Origin: Symbiodinium sp. CCMP2592 | Taxonomy: Eukaryota > Sar > Dinophyceae > Suessiales > Symbiodiniaceae | Reading direction: 5' to 3' | NCBI GenBank assembly: GCA_905221615.1 | Contig: CAJNDT010000132.1 | Location: forward strand, 41,001 to 105,000 | DNA length: 64,000 nucleotides | Shown: in pieces, positions 1 through 9,337 of the stretch | Numbering within the stretch: position 1 is the stretch's first letter | Layout: each line of letters begins with the position of its first letter | The notes under the pieces: generated by a model | What the model was told of the DNA's origin: nothing | Seen by the model: the letters and a program-made list of their open reading frames with translations, nothing else | Databases searched by the model: none | Program-made: the position numbers and the translations under genes

Positions 1-223
1 GCCATGAGCTGGAGCAAAAGCTTTCGTTTGATAGAAAGGCGCAATCCTCTTCTCACCGGAGTCAGACTTGCCCTCAGCTCAACATCTACAAGTATCTGCC
101 TGCAACCAGGATGTGTTTGCAGTTCCACAGATCTCTTTCGCAACAACATCTAGAGTTGAGCTTGTCATGCGTGGACTCTTTCTACATGAATTTTTTTTGA
201 TGGACGGATTTCGTTGTGTTGCA

Positions 224-377
224 CGCTCGCTGTGCGTTTGTATTTTCAGTCAGCAGTGTTTTCTATGTGTGTTGTCATGTTAAGCACCGCGCCGCTCTGG
301 TTGCTCAAACAACAGACGCAACATAGAAACACAGCTGTACGGGCCGCGGCCCCGCATGCATACAAAAAACTTTTTCA
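224..377 (+). repeat. TE-1 repeat A1 (left terminus)
   Basis: These 154 bp starting CGCTCGCTGTGCG recur at 21475-21628 with about one mismatch. This is the left half of the split direct repeat. Confidence 0.85.
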
Positions 378-440
378 AGCGCTCTTGTTTCTCTTTTGCA
401 TTGCACAGCATAGCACCGCAGCCATTTGGCCTTGCCCTGC

Positions 441-698
441 ATGGCCTCCTCCTTGGCTCCTCCTGACTCGCCTCGCACTGCCCGGCTCGTGAAGGCCATT
501 CAGGAGCTTGCACACGACACCCTTGAGTGTGCTACGCAGTTGCACCTGCGCATAGACGAGCTCAGCATTCGTGTCGAAAACCTTCGGGGTTCCATTCATG
601 CACTTGAGCGTCGCATTGTGCAAATCGAGGGCCTCCCTGAATGCACGGATGTTTTGCCTGACGCATTGCCTGGCTTTGAGTTACACGAACTTGACTAG
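441..698 (+). CDS. TE-1 small coiled-coil-like protein
   Basis: An 85-codon ORF beginning at the first ATG (441), just inside the left repeat. The middle is a heptad-like series of hydrophobic and charged residues (RIDELSIRVENLRGSIHALE), suggesting a short coiled coil. It is followed by EGLPECTD and an acidic tail ending HELD. The EGxPECTD string also appears in the first ORF of TE-2, so the two may be related accessory proteins. No known domain is recognised. Its position ahead of the recombinase matches the small ORFs at the front of TE-2. It could be a Gag-like or oligomerisation factor, but that is inference. Confidence 0.45.
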   Translation: MASSLAPPDSPRTARLVKAIQELAHDTLECATQLHLRIDELSIRVENLRGSIHALERRIVQIEGLPECTDVLPDALPGFELHELD

Positions 699-733
699 CT
701 CTAGCCAGCTATCTTAGAGACCCTTCTTTGGCA

Positions 734-1087
734 ATGTCGCACCGCCAGGGCAACAAGAAGCAACGCATTGCTACTCCGGAGCCGCCACCTGCTCGGTACA
801 GCACGGCCACTCTCGTGGAGGCTCTTCTGCACTTGAGCAGTGACTTCCCTGGCACCGCAGAGTGCATCGCTGGCGGTTTGCCTGAGATTTTTCTTTCGCA
901 ACGCTCCGCTGGCATTTTGCTTCGCTTCCTTGAGATGCCTGATAGAAAAGCACTGTCATTCTTGCATAGCACTGTGCACAGACGAATGGCAGGGACTTGG
1001 GACCTCACGCCCGGGGACCGCCGCATACTTATAACTAATCTACATAACACGGTGGCTTTGCAATATCTTCGCGCTCGCACCGCATAG
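734..1087 (+). CDS. TE-1 accessory ORF, unknown function
   Basis: A 117-residue ORF from ATG 734. It has a basic N-terminus (SHRQGNKKQR), a Pro-rich patch, then a mixed helical-looking body. I do not recognise a family. The stop at 1085-1087 is followed at once by the ATG of the next ORF (1089), an overlap-like spacing suggesting both derive from one original reading unit or are translated by reinitiation. Codon usage is heavily weighted to GCA/CAC/CGC words, as in the rest of TE-1. It may be a real accessory gene or part of a longer decayed gene. Confidence 0.4.
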   Translation: MSHRQGNKKQRIATPEPPPARYSTATLVEALLHLSSDFPGTAECIAGGLPEIFLSQRSAGILLRFLEMPDRKALSFLHSTVHRRMAGTWDLTPGDRRILITNLHNTVALQYLRARTA

Positions 1088-1088
1088 C

Positions 1089-1766
1089 ATGGCTTCGTCG
1101 GCATCCGACTCCTTCGCACTGCTCTGGCTGGCCGATGGTTGGCACGAGCGCAGAGCCCTGCAATTTTTCTTCAGCGCATGGAGCTGCATTATTAACCCCG
1201 CACAGCTTACGCACTGGCAAGCACAGGAGTCCCTCAGCATGGCATCGACATTTTCTGATGGACCCGCAATGATTGCGCCCGGCATCTTTTGTCTGGGCCC
1301 GCAACGCACGCGCAAGGAGGTGCGCCGCGTCGAGCTGCACAGTGCCTGGCGCGCTGCCCGGGCGAAACTTCTGCAACGCATTATTGGAAACTGGCACAGC
1401 AGCGTTTTGTGGCAACAGCACTGCCGCTTTGTTTCAACGTTGACCTCGGGTCCGGCACCGCACGAGCCGGAAGTGGAGCCTGGCACTGCACCGCGCGCAT
1501 CGCTACGATGTGTCGCACAGGACCTCCGCGCTTGGTTCCGCATCGTGGCACTGCTCAGCTACAAAGACATCCGCAACGCACTGGTGGTTGATGGTATGAT
1601 CTGGCATAGGACTCGCATTGCACAGCAACGGCCAAACTTCATGTTCCTGCACGGCCGCCCCGCACTTATATGGCGTAGGGGTCACACCCTACCAGTCATC
1701 ATATGCATAGGACAGCCTAGCTTAGAGTCGACCACATGCGATCGTGCTCTGATTGACTTTCTTTGA
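1089..1766 (+). CDS. TE-1 accessory ORF, Trp-rich, unknown function
   Basis: A 225-residue ORF starting one base after the preceding stop. Tryptophans are regularly spaced (LWLADGWHERRALQ, HSAWRAARAKLLQRIIGNW, RAWFRIVALL) with basic residues between them, as in a helical nucleic-acid-binding or capsid protein. No catalytic motif is seen and no family is recognised. The C-terminal ~50 residues are less protein-like and may be read-through past the true end. It sits upstream of the recombinase like the N-terminal ORFs of TE-2, but no clear similarity to them could be seen. Confidence 0.4.
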   Translation: MASSASDSFALLWLADGWHERRALQFFFSAWSCIINPAQLTHWQAQESLSMASTFSDGPAMIAPGIFCLGPQRTRKEVRRVELHSAWRAARAKLLQRIIGNWHSSVLWQQHCRFVSTLTSGPAPHEPEVEPGTAPRASLRCVAQDLRAWFRIVALLSYKDIRNALVVDGMIWHRTRIAQQRPNFMFLHGRPALIWRRGHTLPVIICIGQPSLESTTCDRALIDFL

Positions 1767-2295
1767 CAGCACCGCACGGCTGCAAAAGAATTCCTTTTCG
1801 CGCGCATCGCACCGTAACAACCGCATGTTTTGTTGCTCGGTCTTTTTCTGTTGCCCCGCCTCGGGCCAGGTCTCGCGCAAAACGATGGAGCACCGCCAGG
1901 CACGAGCGATGCCCCTCTTTACGGCCACGGCTGTGGTCTTTTTTCCGTTTGAAGCACACACTTGCTCGGTTCCGCTCTGCGCAGGTACCGCCTGTACATG
2001 CACAGCACTGTCTCGGCCTCAGACTTGGGTTGCTTAAGGTTTGCACTGCTCCGCCTTCTTTTTTCAGGTGGCTCGGCATGGTTACCTACTTGCTCCCGCT
2101 CGGGGCCGCCTCCGCACGGCAAGGACAGCTCTGCCTTCCGTTTTCTTGTTCTGCGCTGCCCGCACAGGTTTTGCCGACTTGCTCGCAGCATAGCATTGTC
2201 ACAATTTTTCGTTTTTTCTCGCAGCGCCTCTCTCGAGATCAGCACGCTCTGCTCACGCTTTCTCTGCACCGCATTGCACAGAGCATTGCGCAGCC
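1767..2295. other. TE-1 internal spacer without a clear gene
   Basis: About 530 bp between small ORFs. Frames are open by composition but none reads like a protein. The stretch is rich in GCANNGC words (such as GCACAGC, GCATAGC, GCACGGC), showing that this word bias is not confined to coding DNA. Confidence 0.5.
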
Positions 2296-3108
2296 ATGTC
2301 CAGCTTGGCAACGTGTTTGCAGATTCTGATGCAGGAAGACAGCTCTGCACGGGTCGGTGCGTTCCGCAATATGACCGTGCACCAGCTGTCTCAGCTTCGC
2401 ATGGACCTGGGCACGGCAATGCAAAGTGCCTCCGCATCGGCCCCGGCACCGCCTCGCACCGCACAGCCTTCTGAAGCACAGCCGGCTCCGCAGGAGGATG
2501 ATCCCTGGTTGGCTCATGGCTTCGCCCAGCATGGTGCACCGACATATGCGGCCCCGCACGGCAAGGGCGGCAAAGCACCGCAACGCTGGAGCTACCACGA
2601 CTTTGATCAAGCACGGCATCGCCAGGAGCAGGAACAGTCTTGGGCCGACCTTCAAGATGAAGAAGAGCAACGCAGAGCAATGTGGGAACGCCTGGAAGAA
2701 GAAGGCTAACAGCACCGCAGAGGCCGCCCAGCAACGTGGGGCGACGCTCGCCCAGCAGGGTGGGCACAGCCACCGCCTGCACCGCACAACTTTCCGCCAC
2801 CGCCCGCCCCGCACAGCTTCCCTCGCCCCGCACCGGAGAACAGGTTCTATGGAAACCCGCCTCGCAACGCACAGTTCGTCGAGGCATCCAGCAAAGTTCG
2901 CACGGAAATTCGTTGGGTGCACGGCAACGACGGGGTCTGGAGACCCGTTTTTAAGCACAGCAACACCGGGAAGCTATGTTGTGCGGCCCGGTGTGAAAAC
3001 GTGCACTGCCAGTATGGAGGCCGAGCTTGCGAGAAGCCGCTCCGCACTCCACTGGAGAGCGACATGCATGAACCGCATCGTTGCTCCAAATGCAAAGACC
3101 TCGCATAG
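2296..3108 (+). pseudogene. TE-1 Pro-rich protein with Cys-rich (zinc-finger-like) C-terminus, one in-frame stop
   Basis: From ATG 2296 the frame runs 137 codons, hits TAA at 2707-2709, then continues in the same frame with sensible protein to 3108. The first part is Gln/Ala/Glu-rich with a charged helix (DEEEQRRAMWERLEEEG). After the stop comes a Pro/His-rich linker (PPPAPHNFPPPPAPHSFPRP), then a basic region. The final ~45 residues contain a Cys/His cluster (CCAARCENVHCQYGG, later CSKCKDLA), resembling a structural zinc site. The smooth continuation suggests a 271-codon gene with a recent nonsense mutation, or read-through. It could be a nucleocapsid-type accessory protein; the family is not recognised. 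Confidence 0.5.
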
Positions 3109-3525
3109 TACAGCACTGTTTGCACAGCACTGCCTCGCACAGGTGGCCAGACCCTGCATCGCACTGCACAGCAAAAAGTCTCAGCCTCTGCACCGCATGT
3201 TGCATGGGTCTCTGGATCATGGTACCGCTTTCGACCCCTTGCCAGGACCTTTTTCTGCACAGCCCGTTACCCTCGGCATTGCCTAGGCAGTGCCGTTCCA
3301 GCATGTTTTTGGGTTGCGGTTTGCATCTCTGCTCTGCCAGGTACCTCAACTTCCTCGTGGTCTCGCTCCTTGTGTTGACGGCCCGGGCTCGGCACTTGCT
3401 CGTTCTGCTTTGCCCTGCCACTTCTGCACGTCTGTTGCACGGCACTGTGGGGTACTTCTGTTGCATGGCTAGGCTCAAATCCTTTTGTAGCCCTCAGTGT
3501 CTCTGGCTTTCGTCATGTTGCCACA
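3109..3525. other. TE-1 spacer before the recombinase gene
   Basis: About 420 bp with no protein-like frame. Words such as GCACAGCA and TGCACGGCA are dense. Nothing else is recognised. Confidence 0.5.
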
Positions 3526-5751
3526 ATGAGGCGCCGCTGGGCGGCCCAAGCAGCCCTGCGCAGAGTGGCAGAGCCCAGCAATGCATCCGAGGACCCTGCT
3601 TCAGAAGCACCGGCACCTACCTCGGACCTCGACCCAAGCTTTGAGATAGTGGATCTCACAGGGCCCAACGATCTGCACAGTTACTTTCCCCTCACTAGAA
3701 GGGGGCCTGCATCGAGTGAAGCTGGCAACGCCAGCATCAGTGACGTTGGGCTTGCCTCGCAAAGCAAAGCAGCACCGCCAGGCTTCATACCTCGCTCGAG
3801 CCCGCACGGCACGCTGCCGACAGTCGCGGACTTAGCAATCCCGCCGCCGCGGGTTGTGCACGGGCCCCCGCGTAGGGCACTGTTCCCAGCAATTACAGCA
3901 GAATCACCTTTGCCGGTTCCCCGAATAACAAAACGGTCGCGCTCGGCCTCGCCCCCTAGGCTTGGAGGCCTGACTGAACCAGAACGCCCCGCAATGCCGC
4001 GCAGCCTAGCTCGGTCCGAACCGGTGCAGACTAGCACACCTATTCAACCCATTTCGCAGCCGCCCACCCGCATTGCCCTCGCCCCGCCTGCTCTGCTTCT
4101 TCCGCCCAGACCGCATAAGGTACGGGCGGCCAGTGCCAGACAAGCTTCGGCGGCTCGGCACCAAGCATGTGGCGCTGCATGGTGCCAACTTGTGCTCAAG
4201 TTGGGCGCAGCCTCACTTCTTTGGGTCTCCTTACAGCCCTGCAAGGACCCGACTAAGCATTTCCTAGCGATTCTAGTGAACTTTCGGCCCAGCACTTTAG
4301 AACGCTACTTGAGGGATAGTTCGCTTTTTGTAATGTTCCTGCACAGTTCTGGCATTGCTTTCTCAGAGGTCGAGCTGGCACCACTGCTCGATTTTTTGGC
4401 AGCAGCCCGAGCCTCGCACGGCCAGGATAGAGAAGTACACCAAACTTCAGCCAGATCCGCCATTAAAGCCCTGAAGTCCATCGTACTGCATAGCCCAGTC
4501 ATCTCAGCATATTCTTTGCAAGGCACCTCGCAAGACCGCAAGGAGGCCCTTCCCATCCCCTGGGCCCTGGTGGTCGCATGGGAAATGTGTGTTTGTTGCT
4601 CAAGCACTAAGACCACTACCAAGCTTGCACTGGGGGCGGCACTGCTTGCACTGCACGGCAGTCTTCGATTTGGAGACCTGCAGCGCATTGATTTCGAATC
4701 GCTCTCCCTTTCCAGCACTGCCCTGCATGGTGTATGTTACGCCACGAAAACGACTAACAGAGGGCAGCCCTTCGCAGTGTCCCTGGCGGGGATCTCCGGA
4801 CGCAGTGCACAGTCCTGTTGGACGCTGCACTGGCTTGCTGCTGCCCTGCAACGCGAAGTACACCGTTTTTGGGCCCGGGGTGATGAGTTCGATTTCCTGT
4901 GGTGCAACGCTGCCCCGGAGCTAGATTCATTGCCGGATCTTTCCCCGTGCTCGTACGGCACGGCAATCCTTATCCTGCGGTGGGCGGCCACGCTGCCCTG
5001 GCTACCTCCAGGACAAGGTCTAAACAGCCTCGAAGCGCGCCAACTCACTCTGCACAGCTTAAAAAGCACGTGCCTGGCGGCAGCCGCACAGCTTAGGCTC
5101 AGCAAGGAAAATCGGCTCCTGCAAGGACATCATAGAGACTCAGCCGCACTCTACTCTCGCAACGACACGTTCGCCAGCATAGACGTGCAGCTTAGCATCG
5201 CTGACGCAATGGCGTCCGGCTGGCGCCCTGAGCGCAGCATAGCTAGAGGCGGACAAGCACCTGTGCCTGAGCCTCCTTTTGCTTTGCCGCCGGGGCCAGT
5301 GCTTCGCAAAGTGGATGCACAGCATCTCCTGTCAGGGCCTTGGTCCTGTTTTGTAACACGCCACGAGCATTTGCAAGCCCAGGCACAGCATAACGCACAC
5401 GCAGCTTCAGATGAAGTCGCGCCAACCCAGCTCACCCCCCCGGCATCGGGGTCCTCAGAGCCGCCTTGGATTGTGGTAGATGAGGAAGCAGCAATGGTCG
5501 AACAAGCCGCACTGCAGAGGGATGACAGCAGCGAAAGTCTCGCGGCCTCTTCAGTCTCGAGTGTGGAGCGGTACGCCTGCAACGGTGCATGGGGCCGGTG
5601 GCACGCACTGCGCGCCGACTCCATGAACGAATGCCCTCGCACCGCGTGCGGAATCAGGCTCAGCATAGCAGCACAGTTCTCTGACTCACCGCAAGGGGTC
5701 TTCTGCAGACGCAAGGCTTGTGTCGACCTGCACCGCACATCATTGGAGTGA
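3526..5751 (+). CDS. TE-1 tyrosine recombinase (YR)
   Basis: A 741-codon ORF from ATG 3526, predicted to integrate the circular cDNA intermediate by tyrosine-recombinase strand exchange. The N-terminal ~230 residues are Pro/Ser-rich and start MRRRWAAQA, like the TE-2 recombinase (NFRRRWSLQA). The catalytic core is in the middle. The first Arg lies in LHGSLRFGD (about residue 381), the second box is HSLKST (His about 510), then QGHH (about 535), and the nucleophile Tyr is in LYSR (about 543). The usual H-x-x-R box is H-x-x-K here and in TE-2. The last ~150 residues are Ser/Ala-rich. The frame is intact, so the protein may still be made, although the rest of TE-1 is decayed. Confidence 0.8.
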   Translation: MRRRWAAQAALRRVAEPSNASEDPASEAPAPTSDLDPSFEIVDLTGPNDLHSYFPLTRRGPASSEAGNASISDVGLASQSKAAPPGFIPRSSPHGTLPTVADLAIPPPRVVHGPPRRALFPAITAESPLPVPRITKRSRSASPPRLGGLTEPERPAMPRSLARSEPVQTSTPIQPISQPPTRIALAPPALLLPPRPHKVRAASARQASAARHQACGAAWCQLVLKLGAASLLWVSLQPCKDPTKHFLAILVNFRPSTLERYLRDSSLFVMFLHSSGIAFSEVELAPLLDFLAAARASHGQDREVHQTSARSAIKALKSIVLHSPVISAYSLQGTSQDRKEALPIPWALVVAWEMCVCCSSTKTTTKLALGAALLALHGSLRFGDLQRIDFESLSLSSTALHGVCYATKTTNRGQPFAVSLAGISGRSAQSCWTLHWLAAALQREVHRFWARGDEFDFLWCNAAPELDSLPDLSPCSYGTAILILRWAATLPWLPPGQGLNSLEARQLTLHSLKSTCLAAAAQLRLSKENRLLQGHHRDSAALYSRNDTFASIDVQLSIADAMASGWRPERSIARGGQAPVPEPPFALPPGPVLRKVDAQHLLSGPWSCFVTRHEHLQAQAQHNAHAASDEVAPTQLTPPASGSSEPPWIVVDEEAAMVEQAALQRDDSSESLAASSVSSVERYACNGAWGRWHALRADSMNECPRTACGIRLSIAAQFSDSPQGVFCRRKACVDLHRTSLE

Positions 5752-6015
5752 AAATCATACCGCTTGCTTTGTTGTTTCGGTTCCTCTGCCCTGGACCCTA
5801 CACCTCCGCCCTGCTCAGGTCATCTTCTTCTTCACGTGCGCCCTGCACTTCTCTGGTCAAGTTTGCTCTGGCGGGCATTGGTTTGCATCGCTTGCTTCCC
5901 GCAGCCTCTTTTAACTCAATTTCTCCTTTGCTCGCGCCTCCGTACTGCGTACAGATGGCTCTTGCATCTCAGGGCTTGGCTGACTCGCCAAGCCCTGTCG
6001 GACCTGCTAAGTGCC

Positions 6016-6555
6016 ATGCAGGTTCCGGAAGCCCTTTGCACCGCACTGCAAAACAAAGGCTTTAGCACCGTGCCGGATTTCGCATATGCCTTCACAACTG
6101 CACAGGAACTGGATTGCTTTTGCTCTCCGGATCACGCACAGCTCTGGCAGGACTTGGAAGTTGAGGACCCACCGCATAGCCCGGCAATGGCCCGTCTCCG
6201 ACGCGCCTGGCAACGGGCACTCGCGCTATCACAAGCCACAGATAGCGCCGTGCTCGCTCAGCCTGCCTCGGCGGCGGCGCCTCCGCAAGCAAACTCCTGG
6301 GCAGAGCATGCACCGCCACGCCTTGACTCGGCGGTTATCGCACAGCTGGTCAAAGACTTTAAGATCAACTACGGGCGAACATCTGGACAATGATGCCATG
6401 CCCAGTGTACGACTGCTTAGCATTGTTCACAAGTGGTTTGCACCGCAAGGAAGCATCGCATGGGTGCCTTGGCAGCTCAGACTTTCGCACAAGCAATATC
6501 AAGACATTGTGGAGTCCAAGTCCTCCAAAATGCTCCGCACAGAAGCACAGTTCTT
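6016..6555 (+). pseudogene. TE-1 Gag, 5' part, split by TE-2 insertion
   Basis: The N-terminal part of a Gag-like protein, broken at 6555/17244 by TE-2. ATG 6016 opens MQVPEALCTALQNKGFSTV, which matches in pattern the N-terminus of TE-2 Gag. An upstream ATG at 5955 in another frame may be the original start. A frameshift near 6365-6385 moves the sensible reading from frame 1 (ending NYGRTSG) to frame 2 (GEHLDNDAMP onward). The frame-2 reading continues without loss into the segment starting at 17244. Expected role: structural RNA-binding particle protein of the element. At least two lesions make it non-functional as it stands. Confidence 0.65.
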
Positions 6556-6776
6556 GTGTGCGTTCGCGCATGCGATGGCGTTGTCGTGTGCGGCGACAGC
6601 GAGCGACCTGCGTTTTGACGCGAGCGAAACCTTAGGCTCATACTCTTTCTTCCCTTCAAATTTTATCATTTAATTTTCGGCACTTGTGCTCGTCTTGCTT
6701 TCAACGTGCCTTTGTTCGTTGACATCCTCAGCATGACGAAGTTTTGGGCCCAAGGTCAGCCGAAAATTTCCGTTCA
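6556..6776 (+). repeat. TE-2 repeat A1 (left terminus)
   Basis: 221 bp starting GTGTGCGTTCGCGC, identical to 16699-16919 except for one visible base. It includes the ATG (6733) of the first TE-2 ORF, so A2 carries a headless copy of that start. Confidence 0.9.
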
Positions 6777-7365
6777 GCAACAGCGCCTCACTCAGCTTGA
6801 AGGGGCGCCTGAGTGCACTGACGGGCCCGATCTTCTGCATACCTTGTGTGCGCAGCAGCCCATGGACATGGCCCTGACCCGGCGAGCCGTCTGGATCCAT
6901 GTCAGTTTTGCATTGCATCGGCCGCAGATCTCTTCCCGCACTGCTGAGTTCGCTCATCGAGTCGCTTTCGACAAATTTTGTGAGGACATGCAGACACCGC
7001 AGGAACCGCTGGCCGAGCAGTTGGCCCGAGAAGCCTGGGCTCGCCATGACATCGACAACCTCGATGCTGCTTCTTTGACGCCTTCGGAATCTGGAGATGT
7101 CGGTGAAGAACGAGACCCTCACACCGTCTTCGCTGGTCTATCCGATGAACGCAAAGAAGCCTTGGCTGCCGGATCCAGCTGGGAGGCACCGACCAGAATC
7201 GTGCATCGTGCTCCCTCTGAGCCGCCGGCTACAGATTCGGACCGGGGTGGTTGCGCGGCCTCAGTGGCCGTCTCGATGACGTTGAGAGCTTTTGCGGGTC
7301 AATCATCGACCCCCGGTTCTCTCGTAGTCTTCATGCTCGCTTACTGCGAGTGGAGCGCCTGCTGA
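6733..7365 (+). CDS. TE-2 first accessory ORF, probably frameshifted near 7240
   Basis: Starts at ATG 6733 inside repeat A1 (MTKFWAQGQP). It has a Gln-rich segment, then EGAPECTD, a string shared with the first ORF of TE-1 (EGLPECTD). The middle is acidic and helical (AEQLAREAWARHDIDNLDAA). After about 7240 the frame loses protein character, while another frame reads well from about 7245 to 7500 (LSGRLDDVESFCGSII, then LLRVERLLNVPEHALAG), suggesting a one-base frameshift and an original product of ~260 residues. No family is recognised. It is the first gene after the terminus and is likely an accessory or Gag-related protein. Confidence 0.45.
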   Translation: MTKFWAQGQPKISVQQQRLTQLEGAPECTDGPDLLHTLCAQQPMDMALTRRAVWIHVSFALHRPQISSRTAEFAHRVAFDKFCEDMQTPQEPLAEQLAREAWARHDIDNLDAASLTPSESGDVGEERDPHTVFAGLSDERKEALAAGSSWEAPTRIVHRAPSEPPATDSDRGGCAASVAVSMTLRAFAGQSSTPGSLVVFMLAYCEWSAC

Positions 7366-7520
7366 ACGTCCCTGAGCACGCACTTGCTGGCGACCATATC
7401 ACACTGAGTGCACCGGATCTCTGGTCCAACCCTGAGAAATCCGGCCGTGCGCCTTTGCCTTTCAGTTTCAGTGCACGTTCCTGCGTGCGCTTGCACATGT
7501 GCTTGTGGTGAGCTGTCCTG

Positions 7521-8728
7521 TCTTGATCTGAGCGCCTTGCTTTCCGCCAATACTCTCAGCGGGGGATTCAAGCCCCATTGGCTTTGCTCGGTCGCCGCTC
7601 ACTTTCGAGGTTCGGATGTCTGCAATAAGTCCTTTTCTAGCTTTGCTTGAGCAGGCCAGATCTCTTGATGTACTGAGGTGGCCCATTTCTCAGCAACCCG
7701 GGCTGTTGAAATGTACTCCCGGTAAGCTGTCACTCAGCCCTTGTTGCAGGTTGCTGTCGACATCGTGAGCTTCAGGCCGCTCTTATCCTGGCAAGCCGGT
7801 GCCAGAGTGTGGCAAATCTTTCGGGAGGACGATCCGTCTGGTGACCGACGTCGTGGACTTCAGGCTGCCTTTCGCCCGGCAAACTGGTGCTGGGATGTGA
7901 CGAGACCAGTCTAGAAGGTCGGGTCCACCTGGCTCCGGCGACTTCCGCAGTCTGACTCTCAGCAGTTCCACTCCCAGCAAACTGGGCTGGGAATCGGCAT
8001 GACTGCTTTGCGGCAGGAGACAACTCTCCTGTTGAAGCCGCGATCTCCTCAGCAACCGGTCTGAGCGAGTCGTCCAGTTCGATGTTCCGAATCTCAGCAA
8101 ACAGGAGCTGGGAATCTTCGTCACTGCCCCGCGGCAGTTGGCGTTCTCCTGCCGAGCCGTGGGCTCCTCAGCAACTGGGTTGAGTGAGTCACCTGGCGTG
8201 GCGGTCTCGCAGGTCTAAGACCCTAGTCCTCCAGACTGCCAAGTCGTGGGCTCTTCAGCAACTGGGTTGAGCGAGTCACATGGCTTGGCGGTCTCGCAGG
8301 TCTGGGACTCTGGTTCTCTGGGCCGCTCGAAGGCCTCCGATGCCAGTTTGATCTGCGCGGTGTATCCGAGGTGTGCTGAAAGCTCACTTGCCAGGCTTTG
8401 ATACCAATCATGATATGCGTCGGCTCGCAGTGGCCGACTCAAGTTTCTTATCGTGCCTTATGCGACTTTCGTAGCCCTTTCAGGTCGGTGATCCATGCTT
8501 CGGCCCGTGATCTGCCTCATGTTGGACGCCTGCCGTGAGTACCGGGACTTGTTAGCTCCAGCCATAACTCGGTTCAGCACCAAAACGTGTGTGCCGTTGA
8601 GATGCTCCGGATTGCATTGTTTGCTACACTGCTTCCATTCGACAGCGGGGTTGCCAGCATCGCCTTGTTGTGCACAGGTTCCAGAGCTTAACTGCACAGT
8701 GTAGTCGATCGGTGTTCGCCCTAGCGAC
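7521..8728. other. TE-2 internal non-coding segment with degenerate repeats
   Basis: About 1.2 kb without a convincing ORF. From about 7790 to 8310 it contains decayed repeats built around CTCAGCAACTGGGTTGAG-like strings. Its role is unknown; it could be an internal promoter or packaging region (inference). Confidence 0.5.
8161..8307 (+). repeat. TE-2 tandem repeat, ~60 bp unit, 87 bp period
   Basis: The 60 bp at 8161-8220 recur at 8248-8307 with about six mismatches. Both contain CAGCAACTGGGTTGAG and GGCGGTCTCGCAGGTCT. More degenerate relatives lie upstream near 7970-8060. Confidence 0.7.
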
Positions 8729-9193
8729 ATGGACTCCTTGACTGATGAACAACGGGAGTACCTTGCCACACTGAATCGTCGTGGCCCGGCTAGGCTGCGT
8801 GGCGCCAGTCGCTCTCGCAGCCGCGACCGCCGTGCCATTGCTTCTTCGGCCGATGAGCGCTCTCGCCCTTGGCGTGCACCGAGTCCAATGCTGGTTCAAG
8901 GACCACCTCCTCTTGCGGAACAGGTGCGGCTCATACAGAGCAGTATTGAGATGATTGAGCGCCGCCTGACCAACCTTAACATTGGTCAAACGCAGCTGCT
9001 CATGGTGCTTGGACACCACCCAGACTTTGGGGTTCCGTTCGGGGCCATCGCTGAGTTTGTTGACACCATGAAGGCCACCGTTCAGGACATCAAGGCGTCG
9101 ATTGAGGATCTTCGCGCTAATTCTGCAGAGCAGTGCATGCTTCTTAGCAGCCGCCTTGACCGCCTCGAGGAACTGGTTCAGGCTCGCACGTGA
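8729..9193 (+). CDS. TE-2 Arg/Ser-rich coiled-coil protein
   Basis: A 154-codon ORF from ATG 8729. Residues ~20-50 are Arg/Ser-rich (RGASRSRSRDRR), like a nucleic-acid-binding or nuclear-targeting tail. Residues ~65-150 are a strong coiled-coil candidate with regular hydrophobic spacing (VRLIQSSIEMIERRL, VDTMKATVQDIKASIEDL, LSSRLDRLEELV). It ends 45 bp before the open frame of the recombinase. Position and style match the coiled-coil ORF of TE-1 (441-698). It may be a multimerising chaperone-like protein comparable to ORF1 proteins of other retroelements, which is inference. No database family is recognised. Confidence 0.55.
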   Translation: MDSLTDEQREYLATLNRRGPARLRGASRSRSRDRRAIASSADERSRPWRAPSPMLVQGPPPLAEQVRLIQSSIEMIERRLTNLNIGQTQLLMVLGHHPDFGVPFGAIAEFVDTMKATVQDIKASIEDLRANSAEQCMLLSSRLDRLEELVQART

Positions 9194-9337
9194 CTGGATC
9201 GCCTGGTGCCGACTTAGCTCTGTTGTGACAAAATGTGCCACTCAAACCTAAGTGAGGGTTGTCTAGGTGCCGGTGAAATTTCATGCAGCCTTTGCATTGT
9301 TGCCTTAGGGCCTGTTTTCTTCTCGAGACCGGGACCC

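Noticed and set aside
1919-2958. Long minus-strand ORFs in TE-1 (322 and 239 codons)
   Set aside because: Open by GC-rich composition; antisense to the Pro/Cys-rich TE-1 gene and without motifs.
8150-8310. Possible CRISPR-like array
   Set aside because: Only two clear imperfect units with non-uniform spacing inside a retrotransposon leader of a eukaryote-like sequence.
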